From NCBI GenBank assembly GCA_947179485.1, contig OX359249.1:37806250-37870249 (forward strand): a stretch of DNA of 64,000 bases, in the 5' to 3' direction. This DNA is from Allacma fusca (lineage: Eukaryota; Arthropoda; Collembola; Symphypleona; Sminthuridae). The position numbers were made by a program, and so were the translations under genes. The notes below the pieces were generated by a model. The model ran no database searches and was not told the origin of the DNA. It was given only the letters and a program-made list of their open reading frames with translations. Shown piece after piece: positions 25,709 through 39,200 of the stretch (positions within the stretch are counted from its first letter, which is position 1; each line of letters begins with the position of its first letter).

Positions 25709-28700
25709 AAGATGATCCACACTCCACAACTTGTACAGCATGTTAAGTGGCTCGCTTTGATTGGGCCCACAGGTACCTATTGTATTAGACTGCTCGAGAA
25801 ATATCAATTTTTTTTTCTCAGACTGGGCTTTTAAAATCATTGAGCAAATAATGAAGAAAAACTTTTGGCAAGGACAATACCTCTGCTCTAATACTTTTGT
25901 ATCCCTCCCAGCATGGAGAGACGAAGGAATGACAAGTAAAATATATTACAATGGAGCCCGTCTGTCCCTCTATCACATTCCGTATAGTTTCTCTTCCAGA
26001 ATGTCACCGAATGTCACCCAATGGTGAGATAACTTCCACTAATTTTAACGCTGAGTACAGTAAACTTCCAAGAGAAGAACACATGTATTGATGACTTGTC
26101 TCTTTTTCATGTCCGTTGTCTCCTCTTATTCGGGCATTGGGTGCAAATAGATCGATAACACTGGCGTTGGGTATCGTAAGACCTTTATTGGAACTTCCAC
26201 GAACATTTGGAAATTCTTTCAAGATGTGGGAGGAAAATGTATATGAGCTGTTGAAATTGGAACTGAATTTGTGCGAATTAAGCTTTGAAGGGATAAAGAC
26301 TTCCACAAGTATTTACATAAAAATTAAGAAGACCCATCGGCTCCGACATAATCTCCTGTTGCAGACTTGATAGAGCAAATGGCATTAAGAATACTCAGAT
26401 TTGAAAAGTTCCATGAAGGAAAAAAAAAGTTTATGGAGCGAGATGCACTACAGGCCAATAATTGAAGATAAATTATGCCCAGGGCAAAGCCAGCAACTTG
26501 TGTGTGGATTCTGGAGGTAAAACTTGAGCTTATTCGAGTCACCGGCCTTCCGCCCTACATTTAATCCTTTTAAATCTGTAGAGTAACTACCCTCCGTCTT
26601 CCCATGACCAAGCGGGTAAAGTTGAGCTGTAGCCCGATCCGGAGATGAATTTTAACATGCAGGAAGATGCTATATGTATGGAGTGGTACTTACTGACAAA
26701 CTTAGGAGAAAACGCATTATTCCGAGTTAATTTATTGTGTGGAGACACATGTATCATACTTATACTTGTATGTTCAAACCAGGTATAAATGTTGTACTAA
26801 TTTGAATTCTGGCTGAAACTTTCCTCTTCCTTGACTTTTACGACATTGCTGACGCGTTTTTAAAGGGAGAATTGAAATGCCATGTCTCCCAGCGAAAGTA
26901 TCGGTGAGATTGGTTTTGCCCTACGTCTGAATACCAAACTTCAGCTGGATTTTAAGTGCAGAATACGGCCCATTTTTTATTCCAGTTACAGATAATTGAC
27001 CCATGAAATGCTACGCTTATTAATCCCAAATTATTTTATAAATTTATTTTAAGATTCAAATAACTTAAGAAATATGACGTGCAATTTGGAGTTAAATTAA
27101 CTATTGGGCGTCAATCAACTTATTTCAAGCTCTCCGATTTTTTTTGCTCAAATTTTTTGGCGTCCATATTCTATTTAGTAAAAATCCCTTGTGATTTTCC
27201 CTTTCTATTATCTACGCATTCTCTTCATCGATGTCATTGGTTCAAATAGATAATGGAAGGTCTAGCAACGGCGGAATTATCATTTCTTTTATTTTTTCCA
27301 GCGAGTACGACGTTCATGTATATACTTCTATATAATTAGAGACCTTCGGTTTCACAATAGTAGGTAATTACTTGCGCAGAATTTACAAGGTATCTTGTAA
27401 ACAACATTCTGCTTTTGTTCCACTATTCCCTTTGTATTAGGAATAAAGCATCTAATTTTATTTCCTGGAAGGAATGTAATTTTCCATTTGAACTTAAGTC
27501 TGAGTAGTTCAGAATTTTGTTAGAAACTTCTCCCGTGGGTGGAATTGTAACAAATTACGCTTATTTCCCCAATACCATATTCTTTCCCTAGAAACGGAAT
27601 TATAAAAACTTAGAGAAGCACTTCCGTATAATTAAAAACAGTTCGTGCTTTGATTTTAAATTACGGACTCACTCTCAGTGTAATCTGTATTTCCTTTTCG
27701 AGGACCATATCCCATGTAATGGATGTAGCTATATGGAAGCACGTTGAGGTAGGCCAGACCAAGAAACCCATGGCAGGCATCATTCATGCATTAAAACACA
27801 GATTAAACTCTTCACCAAGTTGAACCGTGAAGAGGAATCCTATCACCTGTTTTGCATTTCCGAACTTTGGTTAACTTTCACCGAGTTACTCAACTCAGGC
27901 AGGTCTGATACTAAGGATCATTCATCAACTCAAGCTGTGAGTAACTGCAGAGTCAATGAAGTTTTGAATGTACTACGTAAGTCTTCGTAAGTTAAACTTT
28001 ACTCTGTCAGCTATGGGGAAAACACAGGGAGTTAGCCCGGTAAAGCGGTCGGTAATTTCCCCGGAGTCAATGCTTAGTGGCATGGATAGGGCGTCAAGGT
28101 TGTCCACAGGGAGCACATGACAGATCATGACCACGCCAGACGTCCGAGAAAAAAAAATCCAGTCACAGGGAAATCCAGGGTCCAGTCTCACCGAAGGTGA
28201 AAGTAGAGAAAACTCACACTGTAGGATACAGAGTAGCCCAATCACCACTGTCGTGACCAGCCTCGAGATACCCTTTCAAACTAGCTTTCATCAAATATGT
28301 CATTTCATCATTTTCCTCAAACATGGAGCCACATACAGAATCGAATGATTGAAGTTGAAATACACGCTTGGTAAGTATGTCTCATGCAAAGCTGTAAAAG
28401 GATATGGTGTCTCACTAAACACTAACTCGCCTCTAAGACTGTATACCAAGCATACAAATTTGAGATCATTGCGAATCGATTATTTTTCATCGTGACATGA
28501 CTACACCTTCGGCTCCAAGCCCTCTCATTAGTATCGACTCTGGAAGTTGGAAGTTATTGAGCTAAATAAGAGATTTTTACTTGGGGCATACGAATAATAT
28601 AGTAATTTTATCCTATTCGCCTCGGCGCTAATTACAAGTTTCCGAAACTGGCAAAAGATAAAATGTCCATAGGCGAGAAACTGCTTCTTGGTAATTTTAA

Positions 28701-30871
28701 TCTTGAATACGTTATTGAACCAATTGCACTACAAATACCTGGGAAGCCGTCACAGAAACTGTATGAACCGAAACTTTTAATTACGTAGTATCTATAATTA
28801 TGTAAACCGGATTACTACTACGTAACTGTGCTATGTTACCTGAGCCGGGATTTTTAGAAAATAAAGACTTTCTTCTAACATTACCGTTTACAATAGTAGG
28901 AATAAAATTGTCCTTTTTTGTCAAAAGGAAAGCAGGGTTCCGACTCGGGTGTTTCCGAGTGTAGACGTCTGAGTGTTCAATGTGGGCCAGTAGTACATAA
29001 TAAGGACTGTGACGCAATCTTTCCCAATTGTGCATTGTAAAACAAATGGGTAACCTTTCTGGAACATGAGAACCTAAACTTGAAATCATAGGAGAGTCCT
29101 TAATCAGCCGGGAAATATTCCCCTACTATTTATTTTTTTCCCGTCGTATAATTACCAAAGCCCAAGGGATGGAAGAAGAGACTGTAAAATAAAATTGTAA
29201 TATAAACACAATTCTCTCAGCGGAGAGTGGGGGTCTGTGTGCACGTAAGGAGAGATCTTGTATGGAGCCGTTTGAGCACAAGAGAATAATATTCGGCCGC
29301 TAATTTATGTTGTTATCTAAGCCGAGAAGTTGTGCTCTCTTATCTGCGCATGGGACTAGTTTTTAATAGGATCCGTATACATTCCCTGGCAAGCTTATTA
29401 TCATTGGGAAGAAAAACAGGATGAATCTGTTTTTCCTGGAAAGATCCTTATTACTTATGGCCACACCAACCCGCCCAGAGATGCCCGAGAGAACCAGAAG
29501 ACAACCAGGAAAATAATAATTTGCATAATTTAAGCACTTTGTATCTTTTACGGCTAGGATTTACGCTCTGAGACTCAAATGCTGATTTCCTTGTTTTTGA
29601 TCCATTCATAAGACGGAAATGCAGTATGTTGTTCAAATTTGTACTCAGTTATGTCTTTCCATTTACTCCCTTGCCTTCCCTTCCCTCTGTGGTTATAATG
29701 ACAATGTCGAGTAGCTCCATTCATTACACTGAAACTTTATGAAATCAGTGAGCAAAGCAGCTTTTAGCTCTTTCTTGCCTCCTTCCACCGTCTCCTTTCT
29801 TCCCCCTCCCCCTCCCCAACAGTTGATTATAAAGTCCAGAATCCAAACTTTAGTACTCTTTTACGCGATTATTTATGAAAATCTCCTTGAAACTTTTATT
29901 ATGACTCAAAGAATGAGACTATAGTCGTCATTATCAGCATAAAAGGAATACCATAATTTTATTCTTCTTCCCTGGGATTTCCATAGGAACATATGCTGTA
30001 GATCCGATGGAAGACAGAGTGCAAATATTATTAGCATTCGAGTAAGTGTGGAGAAGGGAAGAGAGCAGGTTACTTACATAACCATTCAACTAAAAGCTCC
30101 TCGTAGCATGCTCAAATTGATAGTTGTCAGGAAACGTGAAGCTTGAGCTCCCAGTAATAAAATTAAAATAGAAGTATGATTTGTAATGAGGTTTGATGCC
30201 GAAAGCTCTATGGACATATAAAGGATAATAATAGCACACCTACCTCGTTACTTCGAACGCAGCCGTTAAAAAAATTGATCTGAGATTTCTCTCTCACTGA
30301 TGATGAGGATTCCGGTCCTTTCCTGCATTCTCTCCTAGACTCATATGCACACGCTCATTTGTATACACAATAGCTAGTCATTAGTGAGTTGGGTAAGAGC
30401 TGTGGAATCAAGAATATGTCTCTGGTTGGGAAATTTCAGTAAATCCAAATTGTTACTTGCACACACAACGATGAGCCCGGCACACTTCACTTGAAATACC
30501 CTCAACTCCTCCTGTACCTTAGTCACTGTTTCACGTTCAATTTAGTAGACTGCACAGACATGTACTACAATACAACGCTCCTGCACGGAGATTAGATTTT
30601 GCCAGGGACTCAGACACAGTTCCTGGAGTCCTTCCAGTTGTGCGACCAAAAATGTTCAAATTGTTAATCTTAGACGAAGTTGAGCCTACAGCCGCATATA
30701 AAGTTGAAGCTAATTATGGCTGTGTGCTGGTTGGCTTTTGCAATTCACACTTGAAATTATTACGGCAATGCTCAGGGTTATGTTTAACTGGAAAAAGGGT
30801 AGTAATGTAGTAGACTTAGCTTTTGTTGCACAACCTCAAATTATTTTACCCTGAGGAGAGGAGGAGAAGAG

Positions 30872-31228
30872 ATGAAGTTCCAGTTTATTTTTTGGTACGA
30901 TGATAATTACAGTGTTCGCCTTAACGCTGAGGATCATATACGTGATGGTGAGGTTGGCAGTAGTTTACAATGTTCCAATTCTCTGCTGAGTATGGATTTG
31001 CCGCAGCAGATTCAACTTAAGTTCCTCAAAGAGAAGAAAGTCAGCGAGGGTGGAATGTGGATTGGAAGGTTCAATGTTAACTTGGTGACTGCGTCTGATG
31101 GTATTATAGCACGTAATTCAAGCCCACTCGACCAAGATCTTGAGTCCAATAAAACTTTTGTTCAACTATACACGACAATCTCTCAGCAAAGACCAAGTGC
31201 TCTCAATGTGGATACTTGTCCTCACTAA
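30872..31228 (+). CDS. 118-codon open frame, unrecognised
   Basis: ATG after a purine-rich leader (GAGGAGAAGAG), open to TAA at 31228. The amino-acid mix (Asp, Glu, Gly, Val rather than the Leu/Ser/His/Cys of chance AT-rich frames) is more protein-like than its surroundings: it begins MKFQFIFWYDDNYSVRLNAE and includes GGMWIGRFNVNLVTASDG. No signal peptide, membrane span or known motif, and no clear splice sites. It may be an orphan gene, an old gene fragment or chance. Confidence 0.17.
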   Translation: MKFQFIFWYDDNYSVRLNAEDHIRDGEVGSSLQCSNSLLSMDLPQQIQLKFLKEKKVSEGGMWIGRFNVNLVTASDGIIARNSSPLDQDLESNKTFVQLYTTISQQRPSALNVDTCPH

Positions 31229-32510
31229 AAGGCTTGAGCAGTATGACTGAAGAAATATTCATCCTTTTTCCGCTCTCCTCCACAACCTTTTTTCAAGTCT
31301 TTCGATTGTACTGAGTCTCGGAAGATTAGGAGAGAGCTCCTAGATTTCAGATTTCCCAGGCTCGCCAAGTTCTCACAAGAAGAGCTCAATCATGCAATTA
31401 TAAGACTCTATCAAGATGAGGAGATGATGCTGGCATAACCCAATATCTGCAAACAATGAACCATTTCGTACTATTTACAACACAGTGCGTATCTACAGTC
31501 TACAATCTAGTAAGCATACAAACTAACTAAGGCGTGGCACTCATCTTAAATCAAAAATGGAACCTAGCAAAATATTTCAGCGAAAAAATTAAGCTTCAAT
31601 TTTAAGAGTGTTGCATTTACCCTCAAAATGAAGGTATAGTCTTGTACAAAACGTGGATAAATTAAACTTGATTCACAAGAATACTCAGTTAAGGGCGATT
31701 AAGGTAGAGTAACCATTGGGGAAATTGGAAATAATGCAAAGGATGTCGTATTGAACAAACTTTGTGCAGTTCATGCTCAATCGCAGCTAAAGCCTATTTG
31801 ATGCATGAGTAATAATTATCTTGTGCAAATAATTTAATCTTGTGGAAAGACTCCGTCTTTCTATGGAAAAGGGTTGAAGTTGGAGCACGGAGCTCAACAG
31901 TAAAAAGTTTTACTTTTTACTTCTCTGTGGAGATACATGCAATTGAAATGCTTTGAAGAATGTATACATATCTATAATTATGTACGTATACGTAATTATA
32001 TTACTTATAGTCTGAGAACATATAATTATGCCTAATTTTCCTTTCAGTTCCTTCTTGGCCTTGTAGTAGTAAAGTAACGGAGAAGTTCTTTTGCTGGAAT
32101 AGCCGGTACTTATGCGGATGGAAAGAATGTATGGAATATGTCAACATTTTGTTTTCCCTTCTGCTTTTCCTCCCGCCAACTTCTTTTAATACTGTCGGGG
32201 AAAAGAAGGGGGAAAAGAAAGCTAAAATACAATGTGCCAATAAAACCTCGACATGACTAGCACAGAACTAAGATTTCAAATAAAATCGAGCACAAATCCA
32301 GTACGACAAGCTATATTCTTCACACGAGAGGAGCTCTATTCCAAAATATCTAAAGCTCACTTTAAAAAAAAAACACTGCACCAGAGCTCCTAAGCTCCTC
32401 ACCGCAAAATGAATAATACGAGTAGTAGCTCCTAGCTTAAAGAAATCCTCCGGCAGTATCACTGGAGTAATTTGGTCTTGACAGATACAAAGAAACACTG
32501 TAATATTGAT

Positions 32511-32516
32511 TTTATT
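32511..32516 (-). terminator. Candidate polyadenylation signal of the WAP-like gene
   Basis: Minus-strand AATAAA about 294 nt past the TGA of the WAP-like gene, in an AT-rich stretch that looks like a 3' untranslated region. Confidence 0.4.
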
Positions 32517-32809
32517 TTTTAATTTATCAGGGTTTTAATACTAATATTAATAATTAGAAACAGCAAAAAATGTTTCATGTGTTTAATAATTATATGATAC
32601 AACTACAGAAAAAAATCCTAAGAATATTAATTTAGGAAAGGTATTGTCGTAGTTCTAGACATTAAACTGAAACAAATGTACACTATTACAATTTTCTTGT
32701 AAAAGCACGGACAACAATCAATAAAAACAAAAAAAAGTCAAGTCTCAGACAGGTTTCGGTGATTTCCAGAACTCCAGAACTAAGTTAAGATTTCTGTACT
32801 GTTAGGGAA

Positions 32810-33277
32810 TCATGGGAAACGGTGACACTCCGTGAGTCCTCGACATCGATTGTAACAACAGACGTTGCCCATTTTCTTCAAGAAACAGTCATCATCAGTG
32901 ATACAATCCCCGATCACATCTGTTCCCACGGGACAGGCTCCTGCTAATCCTCTAGTGACTTGCAATCCCGGGGGATTGTACGGGCATGCTCGAAATCTAT
33001 TGGAATTCCCTATTCATGAAACAACTGGTTTTAAAAACTATAAATTAGTTACTACAATCGCAAAAACGCAGTCATTGATGCTTCCATCTCTGCCCCCCAT
33101 AATCACACTTAAATCTAGGGTTTCAGCTATTAAACTACAAATTGAATGTTGAGGAATGTCAGCAGTTACAGAAATGAGTATACCTTGTCCACAAATAGCA
33201 GAGGCATAGCTAATACTTCCCATGAAGTACAAACCGAGGAAATAGACTCCGAACTGACTACTAAAACTGATCCGCAT
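32810..33277 (-). CDS. Small secreted cysteine-rich protein, WAP-like, 2 exons
   Basis: Exon 1 is 33277-33184 and exon 2 is 33009-32810. The 174-bp intron starts CAAG|GTATAC and ends GAATAG. The phase-1 junction joins cleanly, giving 97 residues and TGA. Residues 1-27 look like a signal peptide (MRISFSSQFGVYFLGLYFMG, then SISYASA) with cleavage before ICGQ. The mature part has nine cysteines. The last eight run C-C-C-C-CC-C-C, with GDCITDDDCF and NVCCYNRCRGLTEC close to the Cys-x-x-Asp-x-x-Cys...Cys-Cys core of WAP domains, though the first two cysteines are spaced more widely than usual. WAP proteins are typically extracellular protease inhibitors or antimicrobials; that role here is inference. 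The polyA signal at 32516-32511 fits. A different eight-cysteine fold is possible. Confidence 0.65.
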
Positions 33278-36200
33278 CCTTAAAAAAGTAGTAGAGTATG
33301 AAACTGGAATGTTAGACAGATTAATCCTTTGAATGTCACTGATACCCCATGTAGTAATGTCTCCTCGACAGGGCTCTTAGGAACGAGCTGTTGAATGAGA
33401 CTTGAATTGTCTCGAGAGAACAATACTAAGGAAAAGTCAAGAAAGTTAATGAAATTTGGACTCCATTGTTGTTCATGCAGAGGCAAGTTGGAACACAAAA
33501 TGTTGATAGAATAAGACAATTACGTAGAAAACATTGACCTCGTTTCCCAAACCATGTTTATTTATAGCTACTTTGAGTTTCACTTGACAAAACCTGTCAC
33601 ATGAGTCAACTCAGTCAGAATCCGTTGACTTGAGATATCACAATGGGAGAAAAAAAAACCTCGACCTTGCAAATAAATTTGATTTTGTTTTGGAAACGGA
33701 CACTTATTACATGAAATGCATCTAGCCCCGATTAGGTCTGTATGCACTGCGAGGAAGTGACACACTCCGATATCGTACATACATACATCCAAGAGTATGG
33801 AGGTAGCTTGGAGCCTCTATTGAAATGCCCCGAGACCTACTACCCGTCAATATATATCTATACTTACATACATGGCTGCTAGTCTAGAGAAAAAAAGATT
33901 TATTCTCCAAGAGAGTCAAGTTTAAGTTGAGCTGAGCCGGTGGCCGGTCCATTTTTACTCGGTCGTAAAATCGACGATAAAGCTCACTCAGTTGGATACG
34001 AATGGCTGACAACAGAAATGATAAAATTCACTAAAGTATAAAATATAAGTCCTGCTCAAAGCTTGGATTCACCTTTGCTCCGACTTGTAAGAATTTTTGC
34101 ATTAAATCCCCATGAAAAACTCCACTTCATAAGCACTTCCGCCCTTATTGCAGGATAACAGTCATTTAACTCAGCTTAACCAACTATTTTGATCAAATAC
34201 TATAATTATTATGACTGTACATAGTCCACTTCTGCTCGCTATTTCCTGGGCATTATTTCTGCCAACATTTTTTTTTATACCCGGGCAATATATCCCGGAA
34301 AATAAATCTTATAGGCATTCAATGTGGTGCTGGTTGGACGTAATGATATTTTACCCCTTTTCGGGGTTAGTCATCGGCTATAATTCTATAGACGCCTCTC
34401 TACTCCCACACAAAAACCTTTTGTGTTGCGATGCCTAAATTAATTACTTTCGTATAGAGATACATAGATATATTTTTAGAGACTATATTGATTCAACATT
34501 TCTTATTTCTTGTAATAATTATTGTACTTACAATAACGCATTTAAATGATTTATGTCGAGGTTTATGGATAAATTTATGATAATTAGGTGTTAAATTGTA
34601 ACTAGTGTTTGTAATGTCTCGGCTCCTGACATACAAAATAATTGAAGAAACCCTATCAATCTTATGGGAAAGGTTGGGATAGATAAGGGGCATTTGCAGT
34701 TTCAGCTGAAAATACATGCACACTCCCCGACTTCCCAAGAAGCACTAGACATTTGGAGAATTATGCAGTAATTTAAGGAACATATTTTGCTGAGACATAG
34801 AGAACTGTAATATGGGACATTTTCCATGTGTTTAGCTTTGCACGAAACGATTTCTCAAGTTTTCCAGAGACAATAATAGGACAGTGAGATGTAATAAAGC
34901 TGAATTGAAGTGCGGCTGTTGAGCATAACCAGTGACAGCTCGGCGGAATTCTCAACATTAGAAGGTATAAGGGTAATTCAATATCGATGTTGCTCTCTCA
35001 TCCATTCATTCCATTGGGGAGCCCGGGATTCCTGCTTGGCTTAAATATGCGGGACCTGGGGTATCAACGCAGTCAGTCCATTAAAATAAAGTGTAGGACA
35101 CCAATATGGTTCCTTGTGGTGGTGGACGATGGACGTTTCGTTATTTCCGTGACTTTCCCTCTCTAAAATCATTCCGACAGTCACGAGGGCATCTCACCCC
35201 TATAAACTACAGACTACTAAAGCATGATGGAAGTTCAAGGAAATGTTCTTGTTGCAGAAGCAGGAAATAATAATCCATTATGGCAGCCTTTTAATCTCCG
35301 GAACAAGGCTGGAGATTCAAAATTGTTGTTGAAGAGACGACACTGAACTATGCTTTCGAAAGGACTTGTTCCTTTTATGGAGTAATTTACTGAAGGAAAA
35401 TACTTTGCATAGGAGTACGCAGCTCCATTTCGCAATGTAGGTTCCCTACCAGCTTGATCCGTTTAGTAAATCAATACAATCGTGTAGTCAAAAAAGATAG
35501 AACGTTGTTCTTTGTGGAAAACAATGTGAACAAAGGTCTCACTTACGTCAGGGAAGGAGACTGAATGCTTTTGTGTTTGTTTCTTTTGATGGGCTTCACT
35601 ATTTGTAATATGAATAAATTTTATTCATACAAGTAATTGATCAAAATTACTAATAATATCATTTCAGTGAAATTGAAGCAACTTCATACGATCGAGTGAA
35701 TAGGAGTGGACAAAGAGGTAAAAAAATATAGGCTGACAAAGTTCTACGTCTGTAAAAGGGAGTTTCAATACGTGGAATTCTTTGGAGCGGGGTCGTATAC
35801 TGTGATTAACGCACATTAAGAGGTACATATTTTTACTTAGTTCCATCCTTCGTTCAATATTTATATTTTCAATCAAAGTTCCTTTTACAAAATATACAAT
35901 TTCCCTTCTTGCGTTTTTTGCCCAAGAGCCTCTATCTAAAATAAATTATCCAGGAAGCGGGTATGTTTGTACGGCCCTGTAATACAAGTGTGCCCATGGT
36001 AAACCAGCTAAATTGTAGCCATAATTTCAATGTAAGTTGACATTATTTTTGTTGACTTCCAGCTTTGCCAGGACTTAGGGGGGGGAGGAATATAATGGAT
36101 AAAAACGACCTCTGGAATGTCCACCTCCGAGTGAACAAACGCCATTAGAATGAAGCCGTCGAACCAGTAAGTCTAATCCGGGATTTACCCAAAGAAATTG

Positions 36201-39200
36201 CCCTTGCTGACACTGCAATGAGTTTGAAACCTTGGGACACATTCTTGGCAAATGTTTATAAGGCAAGCCTTACTTCGGAATAGCCGATATTACAGGGAGA
36301 AATTCAATCACTACTTGTATCCCAACTGAAAATTTTAGGTTTCTGTTTCAAGATGAAATTGACTGCCAAGATTCTATCACCCAGATCCGAGGATCCGAAA
36401 TACATAAATACTTGCATTCAATTTACTCACGAAGATGGAATATAGTATCTGTTAATCCAGAAAATAAAATTGAAGATACCATCTAAAATGTATTGGAATT
36501 ATGGAAAAAATCAATACGGGAATCTCGAATCTCATTTACTGGCTTCCAATCTTTGACTTCCAAGGAGCGAAACCAATTGGAATTTATACAAGTGTAAGAG
36601 AAATAATTTCCGGCTTTATATATCTATGTACTTATATATAAATATACGTATGTATGAGTACATATATCTTCCCAACATTGAAAATCTCAGACATATTTCC
36701 ACTCGAAGACTTCTTTCAATTATTTTATGATTATTTTCCCAGCCATGGGTGGTAAATGCAGTGAAACAATTTGCATCTGTAGGAAAGCCTTTCAAATCTG
36801 GTGAAACGCTTTGAATAAATAATCGTACATAGCTCTATTTTGTTTTAAAGAGTGTGTTGCCAGCTTGGACAACAGGTTACATCGCTACAACATAAATACG
36901 GGGGTATATAGCTTTGTACATTGATAAGGAGTGTCAAGTGTCAATAATAGCAGTGGCATGCGTATACGCATTTTATCGTATACATGGAATTCTTAATATG
37001 TAGTTATTATTTGTTATCCAACATGATGGAACGCAAAAATGGGTTGTCTTTTTTATTGCAGGGTAACACTTGGCCACAGTCGAGCATGATGATAGTAGAC
37101 AAATGCATTGGGGTACGTACAGTGCTCCGTGATATTCAAAATATGAAATTGTGCATGCAAGAGCAAGAGCAATGTAAGCAACGGAACTGTCGTTGATGGT
37201 CGCTACAAATAATATGAGTTGGTTACACAGGCTGACGTTGACGACGCTGTTGTTGTTGAGTTGTTGTTCCTTGTTAGTATGTACGTCCGCAAAAACTCGT
37301 CGTTATTCATATCCATCACCAGCTTCCCCCGACATGAAGGAATTATAACATTTGTGTATTTCTTGCGATGAGGTTGACTGAATGCCACAAAAAGTTGCTA
37401 TTGAGGAGACCCCAGGAAAATTAGTCATTTCTGACACTCATTTCAAGCAAAGGGCGAGAGCATTGATGGGTTTATGGTTTACCCAAGTGAAATTCAGAGC
37501 ATTTCCAGTGCATTTTTATGTCATCATCAGGAAACAGCAGCCTGGTCTGAGCACGTAGTTGATCATGCAAAGTTTGTAAAAATAATCAAAATAACTTCAA
37601 TTTTCTCCGCTCCTACACACACCAACTATGTAGCTTTCCGATAGCAGGGTCGTAGCTGCACAAGTTTACAAAATCTGACTGAGGCTGAGACATGGTCCGA
37701 AAATCCAGTCTGTGTGCAAGAAAACATGTACATATAATTACATATATGTGTATACAACATGCATGTATGCAGTACTGAAGTATTTTGGACAATAATACAC
37801 AGGCCGTGAGTTCTCGGCCAGAAGAGCTGAAAGGAGATTTTGCGGGTTCATTTAGCTCACTCCTCCACTGAACTCAGAGATATTCATTCCCACTAAAGAT
37901 GAAGAGTCCACTCTAGATGAAAAGAACTTCCTTTCCCCTCGCTGTACAAGTACACACATAGAGAGTGATTGATTAAAAAGGTGCGTGGGTAGTGGGGCGG
38001 CTTATTTTTCTAGATGCGTCAGGTATACCCCCACGAAATGTGCCTGCACATACATATGTATCTACAGAGGTAAGGCTTTGTGTGAAAGTACTAGTAAACG
38101 CTTTCAAACAGAAATTACACCATGAAGAATGTCTATTCAAGACTATCCTTTCACAGAAGCTCGGAACAATAATGCTGTAGGGCATTAAATGTCCGGTAGT
38201 CACAGAAGAATTCTAAGAATCAAACTACTCCTTCGTGCGATCTGGCTGATTCAATAGGAGTGTAGCCTTAAGTGCACGAATTACAATACTGTCAGTTAGT
38301 ACTTCACTTTCACAATCAAAAATCAACGCACGATTCTACAAATATCTCCCTTTCTCTATGTATCCTCCATCTGGGCACATCAGCTCTCTGTTCCCATTCG
38401 GGGAGTTCAATTTGTAATCTATTTGTAGTCGGAGTAAAATTTGGAATGAAATATCTATTAAATTGCAACAGAGTTTTTGGTTTAGGAACTTGTAGTATGA
38501 ATAAATTACTCATCAAATCTTCCCATAACGAACAAACATGTTCGTATGTTTGAGTTTACTTTGTGTAATGTAATTTTAGAAGTATTGGCAAAGGATTCTG
38601 CTTACAAAAATCCGACAAGTTCAGGGACCAAGTGGAGTGTTTATTTTCAGCAAAACCAACAAGTAAAGTTGGATTCGAAAACTTTCCGAAGGGACATAAA
38701 TCTGTCAACACGATCATTTGTAAAGTTTGATTAACTTTAACATTTAAGTGTGTAATAGCTAAAAAATGTTCCTCCTTCGTTACCATATATTTACATATTT
38801 AATTATGAAAAACTAATCTCTTTTAAATGACTGTTCCTACAATTTTTTCCCTGGGTCTGAGATGCGCGGATAGTCGGGGAAATCCATTCCTTTGTCCGTC
38901 GCTAAAACTAATTCTATTACCTGTCAATCAGGCTTATCCCCTCAAGCTACTTCCTCTCTACTTCTACAAATTTTCGCGCAATATTGACATTTTTAATTAT
39001 TAATGCTTCTCCGACGGCACTATTTTACCCCAGGACAAGCGCAAGCGGCACCTTGACGGCAGAAACTGAGCTTACATTAGTAGATGGTTGGGAGAAAGTA
39101 GATGGGAGAATATTCAAAGAAATAAGACCACAAGAGAAAAGTAAACAGAAAATAAAATATTCGAGTGCCAAGGCATTGCGGGGAGATGGCTTCAAATCCA

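Larger units (their letters stand above)
22363..32509. other. Gene-poor region, one weak open frame and simple repeats
   Basis: Apart from the frame at 30872-31228 and the microsatellites at 24129 and 25612, no coding sequence is supported. Overlapping sense and antisense frames around 27973-28348 look protein-like on both strands, which reflects local base composition rather than a gene. Confidence 0.45.

Noticed and set aside
27973-28348. Protein-like frames on both strands (91 codons minus, 73 codons plus)
   Set aside because: Both strands look equally protein-like, which points to base composition. The minus frame has no ATG-based signal peptide and no clear upstream exon.
28781-29089. 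102-codon minus-strand frame
   Set aside because: Uninterrupted but without motif, signal peptide or splice sites. Not distinguishable from chance.
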